From assembly GCA_036004665.1 (NCBI GenBank), contig DASYRG010000008.1:121433-185432 (forward strand): DNA of 64,000 nt, written 5' to 3'. The position numbers and the translations under genes were made by a program. Of the stretch, positions 17,385 through 26,501 are shown piece after piece (the first letter of the stretch is position 1; the number at the start of each line of letters is the position of its first letter). The DNA comes from JACQGZ01 sp036004665. GTDB lineage: Bacteria; Sysuimicrobiota; Sysuimicrobiia; Sysuimicrobiales; Humicultoraceae. Below the pieces are notes generated by a model that had not been told where the DNA came from, did no database searches, and was given only the letters and a program-made list of their open reading frames with translations.

Positions 17385-19381
17385 GCGGGTCACCGCCTTC
17401 TGTCGTCGCGGAAGCGGCCCCCTTCGTCATCGGCACGGCGGGCCACATCGACCACGGCAAGAGCGCGCTGGTCCGCGCCCTCACGGGGATCGACCCCGAC
17501 CGGCTCCAGGAGGAGAAGCGGCGCGGGATGACGATCGATCTCGGATTTGCCCACCTCGATCTGCCCGACGGCCGCCGCGCGGGTATCGTCGATGTCCCCG
17601 GCCACGACCGGCTGATCCGCACCATGCTCGCGGGGGCCGGGGGCATGGACCTCGTGTTGCTGGTGGTGGCGGCGGACGAGGGGGTCATGCCGCAGACGCG
17701 CGAGCACCTGAACATCCTGCGCTTCCTGCGGCCCCGCGGGGGCATCATCGTGCTCACGAAGATCGACCTGGTCGATGACGCCGCCTGGGTCGCCCTGGTA
17801 GAAGAGGAAGTGCGCCGCCTCACCGCAGGCACTTTCCTCGATGGCGCGCCCCTCATCGCGACCTCTGCCCGCACCGGCGGGGGTTTGGAGGCGCTGGTGG
17901 CGGCGATCGGCCGGAGCCTGGACGCCCTCACCGCCCGCTCCGCAGACGGCGCGGTCCGTCTGCCGATCGACCGGGTTTTCACCATGGCCGGTTTTGGCAC
18001 CGTCGTCACCGGCACGCTCTGGAGCGGCCGCATCCGCGCGGGGGATGCGTTGACGGTCCTCCCGCTGGGTGATACGGCACGGGTGCGACAAATCGAGCGG
18101 CACGGCGTGCGGGTCGAGGAGGTCACGGCCGGGTCGCGCGCCGCCCTCAACCTCGCCGGGGTGGAGCGGGAGTCGCTGGCCCGGGGCTCGGTGCTTGCCA
18201 CCGCCGGGACGCTGCGACCATCTCTGCTGCTGGATGCGCAGGTCCGTCTCCTGCCTGAAGCGCCGGTCGTCCCTCACCTGTCGCGGCTGCGATTCTACCT
18301 CGGTACGGATGAGGCGCTGTGCCGCATCGCCCTCCTGGACCGGGATCGTCTGGCGCCGGGAGAAGAGGCGCCGGCGCAACTGCGCTTCGAGCAGCCGGTG
18401 GTCGCGGCGCGGGACGACCGGTTCGTTCTGCGCCGATACTCGCCGCTGGAGACGCTGGGGGGTGGAGAGGTCGTGGCAGTGGACCCACCGCGCCGCCGCC
18501 GGGGCGCCGCCGCCGCCGAGACGGTCGCCGCCCTCGCCGCGGCCCCGCCTGAGCGACTGCTGCGGGAGGCGGTCGCGGCCCGTGGCCTCGCCGGTGCCAC
18601 CGCGGAAAGTCTGGCCCCGCTCCTCGCCGAACCGCCCGCCGCACTGGTCGCGAGGCTGCGCCCCCTGGTGAGCGCGGGCGATCTGCTCCAGGCGGGTGAG
18701 CGCTTCTATGCGCGGGAAGTGAAGGATGAGGCGAGGGAGGCCCTCCTCCGACTCCTTGACCAGACTCACCGGGAGCAGCCCTGGCGCCTCGGCCTGCCCC
18801 GCGACGAGATCCGAGGGCGGGCGCTGAAAGGGGCCGACGATCGCCTGGCCACCACCGTCTTGGATCATCTGACCGCCTCCGGCGCCATCGGCGTGACACG
18901 CGGGTTTGTTCACCGCTCGGAGCACCGTCCCCGCTATCGGCCGGAGGAAGCGGTGTGGCGGGAGATCATCTATAGGACGATCGGCGAAGGCCGGTTCGCC
19001 CCGCCGGGACTGGCCGAAGTGGAGGGTCAGACTTCCGGCCGGGGGGAGCAGGGCCCAGGGCCAGGCGGGAAGGCGTTTCAGGTGGCGGTGCAGTCCCTGC
19101 GGGAGGAAGGAGCGCTGCTCGAGGTCGCCCCGGGGATCCTCTTTGCGACGGGCGCCCTCGAAGAGATCCGCCAGACGATCGTGGCGCGGATTCAAGAGAG
19201 GGGAGCGATCACGGTCGCCGACCTCCGCGACACGGTGGGAACGAGCCGGAAGTATGCGCTGGCGCTACTCGAGTACTTCGACGGAATCCGGCTCACCCGC
19301 CGGATCGGTGACCGCCGGGTCCTGGCGGGCCGGGCGGCAGAGGCGTCTCCGTCTCCATCCGCTCCGCGCCCTCCTCGGTAG
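17381..19381 (+). CDS. selB: Selenocysteine-specific elongation factor SelB
   Basis: 666 residues. An EF-Tu-like GTPase half (about 15-190: GHIDHGKS, GMTIDLGF, DVPGHDR, TKIDLVD) is followed by beta-barrel domains II and III and four winged-helix domains (about 380-650), the last being TVGTSRKYALALLEYFD, which in SelB binds the SECIS hairpin of selenoprotein mRNAs. GTG 17381 overlaps the selA stop (GTGA). The gene ends 3 bp from a convergent gene with no terminator between them, so the 3' ends of the two transcripts probably overlap. Expected partner is the tRNA-Sec at 20667. Confidence 0.96.
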   Translation: MSGSPPSVVAEAAPFVIGTAGHIDHGKSALVRALTGIDPDRLQEEKRRGMTIDLGFAHLDLPDGRRAGIVDVPGHDRLIRTMLAGAGGMDLVLLVVAADEGVMPQTREHLNILRFLRPRGGIIVLTKIDLVDDAAWVALVEEEVRRLTAGTFLDGAPLIATSARTGGGLEALVAAIGRSLDALTARSADGAVRLPIDRVFTMAGFGTVVTGTLWSGRIRAGDALTVLPLGDTARVRQIERHGVRVEEVTAGSRAALNLAGVERESLARGSVLATAGTLRPSLLLDAQVRLLPEAPVVPHLSRLRFYLGTDEALCRIALLDRDRLAPGEEAPAQLRFEQPVVAARDDRFVLRRYSPLETLGGGEVVAVDPPRRRRGAAAAETVAALAAAPPERLLREAVAARGLAGATAESLAPLLAEPPAALVARLRPLVSAGDLLQAGERFYAREVKDEAREALLRLLDQTHREQPWRLGLPRDEIRGRALKGADDRLATTVLDHLTASGAIGVTRGFVHRSEHRPRYRPEEAVWREIIYRTIGEGRFAPPGLAEVEGQTSGRGEQGPGPGGKAFQVAVQSLREEGALLEVAPGILFATGALEEIRQTIVARIQERGAITVADLRDTVGTSRKYALALLEYFDGIRLTRRIGDRRVLAGRAAEASPSPSAPRPPR

Positions 19382-19384
19382 CCC

Positions 19385-20569
19385 CTACCTCGCCTCCTCG
19401 ACTTTTCCGGAGAGCACCTTCCACGTGGCCTGCCATTCGGCGCCGGCGCCGAGACACGGTCCGGTGGCCGCGAGGTCGATGGCCACCTCCACCCGCGCGT
19501 TGGGGGCGAGTTCCCCGACGCGCACGGTCCCTTTGCGGACGTCGGTGAAGGTCCTGGGGACCTGGGGAAAGGTGCTGCCCACCGGGGTCACAGTGCAAGT
19601 CCGGCGCATCTCGATTTCTACGACCAGTCCGGTGATCTTCAGGGAGCTGCGGTTTGTCACAGCCGCAAAGGTGCCGCTGCCGCGTTCGGCCGTCGCCCCC
19701 AGCACCGTCACTTCCAGGAGACGCTCGAGGACGAGAGTGGTGAACGCCCCGGCATCCTTCACGTCCTGAGCCGCTTCCGCCAGCGCGACGGTGGGCCGGT
19801 TCATCGGCCGCACCGTGACGATGAAGCGCGCGACCACATCATCGATCGTCAGGCGGACTTCAAAAGACCCCGCCCGTCCGCCCCCGATCGGATTGGGTAC
19901 GAGGGTGGTCGTCCCTTCGCCCACTCGCCCGCCGTCCGGCCCGAGCAGGACCACCTGGACGAAGAGTGCCAGCGGAGGTCCGGCGTTGGAGACGGACCCG
20001 ACGACCACGAAGGTCGTGCCTTCGACCCGTCCGCTGAGAGAGCGGAAGGCGACGGCGCTCTCGGTCCCCGGCGGCGGGGGCGCCACCCTGGCCGGCACGG
20101 CGTCGGGACGGAAGACCTCGATCAGGGTGACACGGCCGTCGGTGAGCACGAATTCGACTCCGGTGAACGGGAAGACGTAGCGGACCACCGCGCCCGCGCG
20201 CCCCCGAAGGCTGCCGGGAGCACGCTCGTACGCCAGGCGCACGCGGGCTTCGCTGTCGCCGACGCGCACCCCCTGGCTCGTCACACAGGTGGGATGGCGT
20301 GTGGCGACGCGGCTGACCTGACCGCTCTCCGTCGTGATCTGCGCCAGCGTCGTGGTAAAGAGGTAGACGGTCTCCGCGGCCCGCACGCCGATCACGCGGC
20401 CGGCCGGACTGCCTGTCAGGCGGAGTGCTTCGGCGGTCGGCATTCCAATGCGGATCGTTCCTATGCCCACGCCCTCCGCGACGAGACAGGGAATAGGAGC
20501 CGAGAGGACGGGTGAAGGACCTGCGGCGGCGAGCAGCGCGGCGGCGAGCAGCGGGACGGCGAGACGCAT
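19385..20569 (-). CDS. Secreted protein of unknown function with FxLYD-like domain
   Basis: 394 residues from the ATG at 20569, which has GGAGGAG 8 nt upstream; an in-frame start at 20623 lacks one. A signal peptide is clear (MRLAVPLLAAALLAAA). The mature protein begins with two related segments (IGTIRIGMPTAEALRLTG and VRVGDSEARVRLAYE) that resemble repeats placed before a beta domain. The middle (about 205-290) reads like an FxLYD/immunoglobulin-type beta sandwich, and the C-terminal third has a similar pattern. I recognise no enzyme motif. It is transcribed toward selB and away from tRNA-Sec. Probably a periplasmic or surface protein; function unknown. Confidence 0.7.
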   Translation of the reverse strand: MRLAVPLLAAALLAAAGPSPVLSAPIPCLVAEGVGIGTIRIGMPTAEALRLTGSPAGRVIGVRAAETVYLFTTTLAQITTESGQVSRVATRHPTCVTSQGVRVGDSEARVRLAYERAPGSLRGRAGAVVRYVFPFTGVEFVLTDGRVTLIEVFRPDAVPARVAPPPPGTESAVAFRSLSGRVEGTTFVVVGSVSNAGPPLALFVQVVLLGPDGGRVGEGTTTLVPNPIGGGRAGSFEVRLTIDDVVARFIVTVRPMNRPTVALAEAAQDVKDAGAFTTLVLERLLEVTVLGATAERGSGTFAAVTNRSSLKITGLVVEIEMRRTCTVTPVGSTFPQVPRTFTDVRKGTVRVGELAPNARVEVAIDLAATGPCLGAGAEWQATWKVLSGKVEEAR

Positions 20570-20666
20570 ACACTCCTCCGAAAACGTGTGATGGACGACG
20601 GCCCCGCGCGTTCTTGGAGCCATGATAGCATACCCTTAAAGGATCATTTACCCCGCTCTATCCCGC

Positions 20667-20761
20667 GGAGGGCAGTATCCGCTGGTGCGGGTCCCGGTCT
20701 TCAACACCGGTGGCGGGGCCTCGGGTTCCGCGCTGGGTTCGATTCCCAGGGCCCTCCGCCA
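20667..20761 (+). tRNA. selC: tRNA-Sec (anticodon UCA), CCA encoded
   Basis: A full selenocysteine tRNA can be folded: acceptor GGAGGGC (20667-20673) with GCCCTCC (20751-20757) plus an eighth A20674/G20750 mismatch; D stem CCGC/GCGG with TGGT loop; anticodon stem CCGGT/ACCGG around CTTCAAC, giving anticodon TCA (20701-20703); a long variable arm with an 8-bp stem (GCGGGGCC with GGTTCCGC, two G-U pairs); T stem CTGGG/CCCAG with TTCGATT loop. The discriminator is G20758 and CCA (20759-20761) is encoded. The 8+5 plan and long variable arm are the hallmarks of bacterial tRNA-Sec. It lies near selA-selB and directly before the Lpt operon. Confidence 0.95.
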
Positions 20762-20835
20762 TCACTGCGCCATGCTCTCACCACGAGCAGCCCCCGAGGC
20801 TGCCTCACGCCCACGCGTCGTCAAACCGTCGCCGC

Positions 20836-22011
20836 ATGGGCAGATATGTAAGCGTGAGTCTGACTCTGGGTCTCCGCATTGCCGACCGCTACGTCACGCG
20901 CGAACTCCTCGGTCCATTCTTTCTCGGGGTGGGGGGGTTCATCGTGGTGCTCGCCGGCGACATCCTCTACACGCTGGCGGAGTTCCTGGCCACAGGACAG
21001 ATCAGACTGGGTGTTCTTCTGGCACTCCTGGCGTACAAGCTTCCCGCCATTCTGGTGGTGACCTTTCCGGTGTCCACCCTCTTTGCCATCCTCCTGGGAG
21101 TGGGGCGCCTGGCGCGAGACCGGGAGGTGCAGGCCTTTCGCCTGGCTGGCCGCTCACTCACCCGGATCTTTCTCCCCGTGCTGCTCTTCGCAGCGGTGAT
21201 GGCCGGCGCGGGCTTTGCGACGAACGAGTTCTTCGCGCCGTGGGCCAATCAGCGGGCCAACGCGCTGCTGCGCCGGGCCGCCTTCGGCGAGGCCGGGCCG
21301 CTGATCCGCCAGCAGGTCTTCTTCCGGGACAGCGGCGACCGGGTGTTCTACGTCGAGCAGGTCGACAGCAGCCGGAAAACACTGCGCAACGTCATGATCT
21401 ACGATGCGAGCCGTCCCCTCCCGCGGGTGATCACGGCCCGCGAAGCGTCTTGGGAGCCGTCCCGCGAAGCCTTCGCGGAGCCCTCGCTCTGGCGGCTGCG
21501 CGATGGCGTGGTGCGTGAGCTCGACGAGCAGGGCTTCACCCGGTTTGAAACGCGCTTCGCCAGCCTGGATCTGGCGGTGGCGGTCGAAGAGGCCACTCTC
21601 ACCGGCGACGAACGCCGCCCCGACGAGATGACCGCCCGGGAGCTGCAGAGCCGGCTGCGCCTCTTCAGCCCCGGGGACCTGCCGCCGCGGCTGGCCATGG
21701 AGTTCCACCGCAGGTTCGCGGTCCCCCTGACCAGCGTTGTCTTCGCCTTGCTGGCCGCCCCGCTCAGCCTGCACGTCGCCCAGGGGCGCTTCCTCAGCAT
21801 CGGCATCAGCATCGTGTTGCTCTTCATCTATTACGCCGTGATGTCGATCGGGCGAGCCCTCGGCGCCACCGGCGCCGTCACGCCGGCGCTGGCCGCGTGG
21901 CTGCCCAACCTGCTCTTCAGCCTGGGAGGGCTGACGATGTGGGCGCGGGTGGAGGGAGGATGGCCGCGTCCTCTCCTCCCGATCGCCGCCCTGCGGAAAC
22001 TGGTCAGATGA
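20836..22011 (+). CDS. LptF/LptG-family lipopolysaccharide export permease
   Basis: About 391 residues. The family plan is clear: RYVTRELLGPFFLG and following hydrophobic helices (three near the N-terminus), a periplasmic beta-jellyroll region (about 130-275), then three C-terminal helices containing EFHRRFAVPLTSVVFALLA. YjgP/YjgQ proteins form the membrane core of the LPS transporter with the LptB ATPase. Only one permease is encoded in this operon; the partner and lptB lie elsewhere. ATG 20836 is the annotated start, but GTG 20854 is also possible and neither has a strong Shine-Dalgarno. It follows tRNA-Sec by 75 nt and overlaps lptC by ATGA. Confidence 0.9.
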   Translation: MGRYVSVSLTLGLRIADRYVTRELLGPFFLGVGGFIVVLAGDILYTLAEFLATGQIRLGVLLALLAYKLPAILVVTFPVSTLFAILLGVGRLARDREVQAFRLAGRSLTRIFLPVLLFAAVMAGAGFATNEFFAPWANQRANALLRRAAFGEAGPLIRQQVFFRDSGDRVFYVEQVDSSRKTLRNVMIYDASRPLPRVITAREASWEPSREAFAEPSLWRLRDGVVRELDEQGFTRFETRFASLDLAVAVEEATLTGDERRPDEMTARELQSRLRLFSPGDLPPRLAMEFHRRFAVPLTSVVFALLAAPLSLHVAQGRFLSIGISIVLLFIYYAVMSIGRALGATGAVTPALAAWLPNLLFSLGGLTMWARVEGGWPRPLLPIAALRKLVR

Positions 22012-22508
22012 GCCGGACCGTGAGCCTGTTCCTCTCGGCCCTCCTCTTGCTCGTTGTGGGAGGGGCCGTCGGGTCTCACATGCGGGCCTCACGTTCGGCG
22101 CTCCCACACCCTCGAGCGGCGCCCGCGCCCTCCCACTCGCCCGCCCAACCCCCCCGCGGTGTGGCGGAACTGCGCGACACCACCCTGGTCGTGCGCCGCG
22201 CCGGGCAAAAGCAACTTGAGGTATCTGCCGAGCGTGTCTCGATCAGCAGTGATCAGCGGTACGCGATCTTCTCGGGGATCGTCCGGGCCTCGCTGAATCT
22301 GCGCGGGGGCCTCGCGCTGCGACTGAGGGCCCCCGAGGCCTCCTGGGATGCGGCCCGGCGTCGCCTGGTGCTCCCCCGTGGCATCGAGATGGAAGCGGCC
22401 GGAAGCAGCATCCGCGCCGACCGGCTGACGCTCGATCCAGACACCGCATCCCTGTTGCTGGAAGGTGACGTCCGGGTCACTTTTACGCTGGGTGGAGACG
22501 TGCCATGA
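22008..22508 (+). CDS. lptC: LptC-like periplasmic LPS export protein
   Basis: 166 residues. One N-terminal membrane anchor (about 5-23, SLFLSALLLLVVGGAVG), a Pro-rich stretch, then a beta-jellyroll domain (about 50-160) of the LptC/OstA type with repeated strands such as ISSDQRYAIFSGIVRASL and LRLRAPEASWD. LptC bridges the LptBFG transporter and the LptA bridge in the periplasm. ATG 22008 overlaps the permease stop and the gene itself overlaps lptA by ATGA. Sequence similarity to proteobacterial LptC is low, so the call relies on topology, fold pattern and operon position. Confidence 0.8.
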   Translation: MSRTVSLFLSALLLLVVGGAVGSHMRASRSALPHPRAAPAPSHSPAQPPRGVAELRDTTLVVRRAGQKQLEVSAERVSISSDQRYAIFSGIVRASLNLRGGLALRLRAPEASWDAARRRLVLPRGIEMEAAGSSIRADRLTLDPDTASLLLEGDVRVTFTLGGDVP

Positions 22509-23587
22509 CCCGCCGGACGCGCGGAAGAGTCGCGGCGCTCGCCACCGCCACCTGCCTGACCGTAATGGCCGCGGGGGAGACGCCGGGGTGGGGGCAGGGG
22601 ATCCAGTTCGCCCCCGGCGAGCAGGGCCACCTCCGGGCCGACCGGGTGCGGTATGACGCCCGTACACAGGTGTTCTCGGCCGAAGGCGACGTCCAGCTCA
22701 CCGTGGGGCGTCTGGAGATCCGCGCCGCCCGCCTGCGATTGGAGCGGCGCACCCAGATCGCCTACGCCTCCGGCGGGGTGACCGTCAGGGGGGACGACTT
22801 GGGACTCGCCGCGGCGCAGGTCAGTTATGAGATCAAGACGCGAATGGCCCGCGCGACCGGTGGAGCCCTCCTCACCCAAAGGGACGTGACGGTCCGGGCC
22901 CCCCAGGTCACGATCACCCTCACCACCCAGCTGATTACCGCCTCCGGCGGAGTGACCGTCGTACAGGGGCGATCGACTCTGTCCGGCCATGCGCTCGCAG
23001 CCGACCTGATCTCCCGCCGGGCTGAGGTGGTGGGGGAGGCGGAGCTGCGACGCGCCGCCGCCCCCGACGCAGGGGCCACCTCCGATGCGGCCAGCGCGGC
23101 GGCCTCGAGGGAGGCGGTGATCCACGCGCACCGGATGACCCTTCGCTGGAACCCTGATGAGGCCGAGGCCTCCGGGGGGGTGCGCATCCTCCAGGGGGAG
23201 CGTGTGGCCCGGGCAGAGCGGGCGCGCTATGTCGAATCGAGCGGGCGCCTGGATCTGGAGGGCGATGTCGTCGTGGAGCGCTTCGGGGAGCGCCCGCCCC
23301 TCTCAGGAGCGGGCCTGGCCGCCCACCGGTTGGTGGTCAGCCTGCGTGACGGGGGTATGGACGCCCACGGCGGCGTGCGCGTGACCCAGGACGGTCGCAG
23401 CGCGGCGGGGGAGCGCGCCGTCTATCAGGAACGGGAGCAGCGGGTCACCGTCACGGGGCGCGTGCTCCTGACCGACGAAGACGGCAACACGGTGCGCGCC
23501 GATCGTGTCGTCATCCTGCTCAATGAAGAATCGTTCGAGGCTTCCGGGAACGTCGAAACCGTGTTCAAGGTGAAGCCCGGCAAATAA
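22505..23587 (+). CDS. lptA: OstA/LptA-family periplasmic LPS-bridge protein
   Basis: 360 residues, longer than E. coli LptA (185). A signal-like N-terminus is followed by at least two OstA domains built from repeated short strands: ADRVRYDARTQVFSAEGDVQ, then ASGGVTV, ATGGALLTQ, SGGVRILQGE and HGGVRVTQDGR. These repeats form the beta-jellyroll groove that carries lipid A across the periplasm. The extra length could give a longer bridge, or it could be two fused OstA units. A low-complexity Ala-rich segment (about 180-205) separates the halves. It lies in the lptF-lptC-lptA-lptD operon and starts inside the lptC stop. Confidence 0.85.
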   Translation: MTRRTRGRVAALATATCLTVMAAGETPGWGQGIQFAPGEQGHLRADRVRYDARTQVFSAEGDVQLTVGRLEIRAARLRLERRTQIAYASGGVTVRGDDLGLAAAQVSYEIKTRMARATGGALLTQRDVTVRAPQVTITLTTQLITASGGVTVVQGRSTLSGHALAADLISRRAEVVGEAELRRAAAPDAGATSDAASAAASREAVIHAHRMTLRWNPDEAEASGGVRILQGERVARAERARYVESSGRLDLEGDVVVERFGERPPLSGAGLAAHRLVVSLRDGGMDAHGGVRVTQDGRSAAGERAVYQEREQRVTVTGRVLLTDEDGNTVRADRVVILLNEESFEASGNVETVFKVKPGK

Positions 23588-23602
23588 GGCCCGGTCCCCC
23601 CG

Positions 23603-25699
23603 ATGCCCGGCCGCCCCCTCCTTCTCCTCATCCTCTTCCTGGCCGCCGCCGGGGCTGCCCTGACCGCGCCGCGTCCCGCCGCCGCCCAGGAGACGCCGGA
23701 TGGGCTGCCGGTGCGGATCAGGGCGGACAGCTTCCGGTATGACCGGCGGACGCGGGTGCTCACCGCCACGGGCAACGTGGTCCTCACCTTCCAGGAGGTG
23801 ACGATCCGCGCCGACGCCCTGGTGGCCAATCTGGAGAGCGGCGACGTCACCGCGGAAGGCCACGTCCAGCTGGAGGTGGCGGGACAGTCCGTCTCCTCCG
23901 ACCTCCTCAGCTACAACCTGGCGACCCGGTTCGGGACGCTCACCAACGCCCGCACGAGCTACACTGGGCCGCTGGTCCTCGGGTCGGTGCACCTGCGCGC
24001 GCAGCAGCTCGAAGGGATCCCCAACCAATCGGTGACGATCCGCGGCGGCTTCCTCACCACCTGCGACGAAACCGATCCGATCGTCCACCTCACCGCCGAC
24101 GAGATCACCGTCTACCTGGGCGACCGGATCGTGGGCCGACGGGTCTCCGTCTGGCTGGGCGGCCGGCGCCTCTTCACGCTCCCGTCCTTCCTGATCTTCC
24201 TGCGGGAGCGGCGCGAGACCCGCCTCCTCCCGGTCCTCGGCTACAGCGAGGCGGAGGGGATCTTCGTCAAGACCACCTACAGCTACGCCCTCAACGCGCA
24301 GCACTACGGGTTCCTCTACGGGGACTGGATGGAGCGCCTGGGCGTAGGGACCGGCATCGAGCACCTCTACCAGATCGGTGGGACACGAGGGTCGGCCCTG
24401 GTCTACCGGCTTGACAACCGCCAGACCGGCGGGGTCGACCTGCGGGCGATCTTCAACCACCGACAGACCGTGAATCCCCACCTTGGGCTGGCGCTCTACG
24501 CGGACTACTCGCGGCGCAGCGCGGCCGGCGGGCCGCCGACCTCAGACTTCTTCGGCGCGCTCGACCTCCAGTACACGACGCCGCGCTCGAACACCTATCT
24601 CTTTGCCACCGCCGCCACATTTGCGCCGGGGTCCGCCTCAGTGCTGTCCGGGCGCCTGGCCCACGCGCAGGCGCTGAGTCCTCACCTGTCTGTGGAAGCG
24701 TTTCTCGACCTCAGCCGAGTCGAGAGCGTCGCGGGGACCGACGACGAGGCGGCGCCGCGTCTGGCGCTCCTCTACCTCGCGCATGGCGTCAACGCCTCAC
24801 TGGTGACAGACATGCGCTGGGACCTTGACGGCGATCGCTTTCCCTTCGATACGCGCTACTCCCTGGAACGGCTGCCGGAGCTGACGGTCTCGCTCGCCCC
24901 CATCTTTCTCGGCGGCGGGTTGACAGTGCAGCTCGATGGGGGGCTCGGCCGCTTCAGGGAGACGACGGTGGGAGCGGGGACCGCCGTCCTCGAGCTGGGA
25001 CGGGCCGACGCCACGATCACCGTGAGCGGACCGGTGCCGCTGGGGTCGGGAACGCTCGGCGTCCGTACGCAGCTGCGCGGCAGCTGGTACAGCAATGGGG
25101 CGTCCCGCATCTTCTACAACGGCCGCCTCGAGTATACGTGGCCCCTCGGCGTGGGGGTGGTGAGCCGCCTGGGCTATTCGGGACAGGGCGCCTCTGGAAT
25201 CAGCCCGTTTGTCTTCGATCAGATCACGGCGATGTTCAGTGCAGCCGACGCGACGCTCTTCTACCAGCGCCCAGGGCTCTTCGCGCAGGCTACCGCCTTC
25301 TACGACCTCCAGCTGCGGCGGTGGGGACGGGCGGTCGCCCAGGTCGTGCTGGAGCCACGCCCCGGATGGCTGGTGGGTCTGGCGGCCAGCCGCGACCTGG
25401 CGCTCGGACGACTGGACCGCCTCGAAGGCGCTCTCGATCTCCGCCTCAGCGACGAGTGGCGCTTCCAGTACGTCGGCGCCTACGACGGCTTCACCGGGCG
25501 CTTCCTCCACGACAGGGTCGCGGTGACGCGGATTTTCTGCGACTGTCTGGCTATGAGCGTCAGCTACCTGGGAGCGCGGGGGGAGGTCTGGCTGGAGGCG
25601 TGGCTGACGGCGATCCCCTGGGGGCGGGGCCGCCTGGGGATCGGACAGCGGGGGAACCTGCTGTTCGACCTGCCCACCCCGACGCTGCCCCGCCCGTGA
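23603..25699 (+). CDS. lptD: LptD-like outer-membrane LPS assembly protein
   Basis: 698 residues. A signal peptide (about 1-28) precedes an OstA-like N-domain (about 35-180; ADSFRYDRRTRVLTATGNV) and a long C-terminal region of alternating amphipathic strands (about 200-690) expected of a beta barrel. Cysteines sit at expected LptD regions: TTCDETDP near the domain boundary and FCDC near the C-terminus, which may form disulfides between domains. LptD inserts LPS in the outer membrane with LptE. This is the strongest evidence for a diderm envelope in the window. The start ATG at 23603 follows lptA by 15 nt. Confidence 0.87.
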   Translation: MPGRPLLLLILFLAAAGAALTAPRPAAAQETPDGLPVRIRADSFRYDRRTRVLTATGNVVLTFQEVTIRADALVANLESGDVTAEGHVQLEVAGQSVSSDLLSYNLATRFGTLTNARTSYTGPLVLGSVHLRAQQLEGIPNQSVTIRGGFLTTCDETDPIVHLTADEITVYLGDRIVGRRVSVWLGGRRLFTLPSFLIFLRERRETRLLPVLGYSEAEGIFVKTTYSYALNAQHYGFLYGDWMERLGVGTGIEHLYQIGGTRGSALVYRLDNRQTGGVDLRAIFNHRQTVNPHLGLALYADYSRRSAAGGPPTSDFFGALDLQYTTPRSNTYLFATAATFAPGSASVLSGRLAHAQALSPHLSVEAFLDLSRVESVAGTDDEAAPRLALLYLAHGVNASLVTDMRWDLDGDRFPFDTRYSLERLPELTVSLAPIFLGGGLTVQLDGGLGRFRETTVGAGTAVLELGRADATITVSGPVPLGSGTLGVRTQLRGSWYSNGASRIFYNGRLEYTWPLGVGVVSRLGYSGQGASGISPFVFDQITAMFSAADATLFYQRPGLFAQATAFYDLQLRRWGRAVAQVVLEPRPGWLVGLAASRDLALGRLDRLEGALDLRLSDEWRFQYVGAYDGFTGRFLHDRVAVTRIFCDCLAMSVSYLGARGEVWLEAWLTAIPWGRGRLGIGQRGNLLFDLPTPTLPRP

Positions 25700-25742
25700 G
25701 GACGCCGGTTGGGCATGAGGAGTCAGGAGGGGAGGGGAGGAC

Positions 25743-26372
25743 ATGAGAAGAGAGAGGTGCAGCCGGGCAAGCACGTGGAGCAGAGGCGCCGCGCTCCTGA
25801 CCGCGTTCCTGCTGCCGGCTCTCGCGGCCGCGCCGCCCCTCGCGGCGCAGTCGGGCCCATTGCTGGTGATCACCGTGCAGTTTGCCGAGCGCGTGCGCCC
25901 GGCCGGCGGATCCTACTACCTCGCCTTCACAGTGGATGAGACGCTTCTGGCCGGACCGCAATCCGACAGCAGCAACTGGACGCACTACGTCCTGCTGCGC
26001 GGCGGCCGCTTCTACCACGGGCGGGTCCCGGCCACGGCCTTCCGGCCCTTCGGATTCGAGGCCATCCGGCCTCCCGAGCCGTTCAGCTTCGGTCAGATCC
26101 TCCCCGACGGCCGCGGACTGCGCGTGCGACTGCCCCTCAGCGCGCTGCAGACCGGCGCGGCGCCGCCGACCGTGATCAAGCTCAACGTCGTCACCGTCGA
26201 CGAGCTGCTGCGCCCCCTCGACGCCCTCGGCCCGGGCGCCGCCGATCGGTTTGGATTCGTCACGCTCAACCTCACCCGCCAGAGCTACGCAACGCTCGCC
26301 GATCCGGCCCGCGACGCGCCCGACCCCGCCTTCGACATCACCGGCGGAGAGGTCCAGCTGACTACACCTTGA
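25743..26372 (+). CDS. Exported protein of unknown function
   Basis: 209 residues from ATG 25743 behind a very strong purine run (GGAGGGGAGGAC). Basic n-region and hydrophobic core (ALLTAFLLPALAAAPPLAAQ) form a signal peptide with likely cleavage after AAQ near residue 38. The mature part is beta-rich (VITVQFAERV, GSYYLAFTVDETLLAG, HYVLLRGGRFYHG). No recognised domain. It sits 43 nt after lptD and 129 nt before a secreted subtilase, among other exported proteins. Function unknown. Confidence 0.7.
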   Translation: MRRERCSRASTWSRGAALLTAFLLPALAAAPPLAAQSGPLLVITVQFAERVRPAGGSYYLAFTVDETLLAGPQSDSSNWTHYVLLRGGRFYHGRVPATAFRPFGFEAIRPPEPFSFGQILPDGRGLRVRLPLSALQTGAAPPTVIKLNVVTVDELLRPLDALGPGAADRFGFVTLNLTRQSYATLADPARDAPDPAFDITGGEVQLTTP

Positions 26373-26501
26373 TGGGTCGACGCTCCTCGGGCTGGACCCA
26401 GGATCTGCCCGTACGCGTCTAGCGGCTCTCGTCGGAGGGGCATATGATCTCTGGCTCAGATCGCTGCTGAGCGCGACAGGAGTTCTGCTGGAGGTGTCTG
26501 C

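Noticed and set aside
17390..19195. Long antisense frame (601 codons) opposite selB
   Set aside because: Shadow of selB caused by high GC and few stop codons; no start signal and no recognisable domain.
22505..23587. Repeated GG-V segments in the OstA gene as a DNA tandem repeat
   Set aside because: They are spaced protein-level beta-strand repeats expected of OstA domains; the DNA copies are strongly diverged.
26373..26501. TGGGTC/GACCCA inverted repeat and TATGAT as terminator and promoter before the subtilase
   Set aside because: The stem is 6 bp with a 16-nt loop and no T-tract, and the TATGAT has no -35 partner; support is too weak for a feature.
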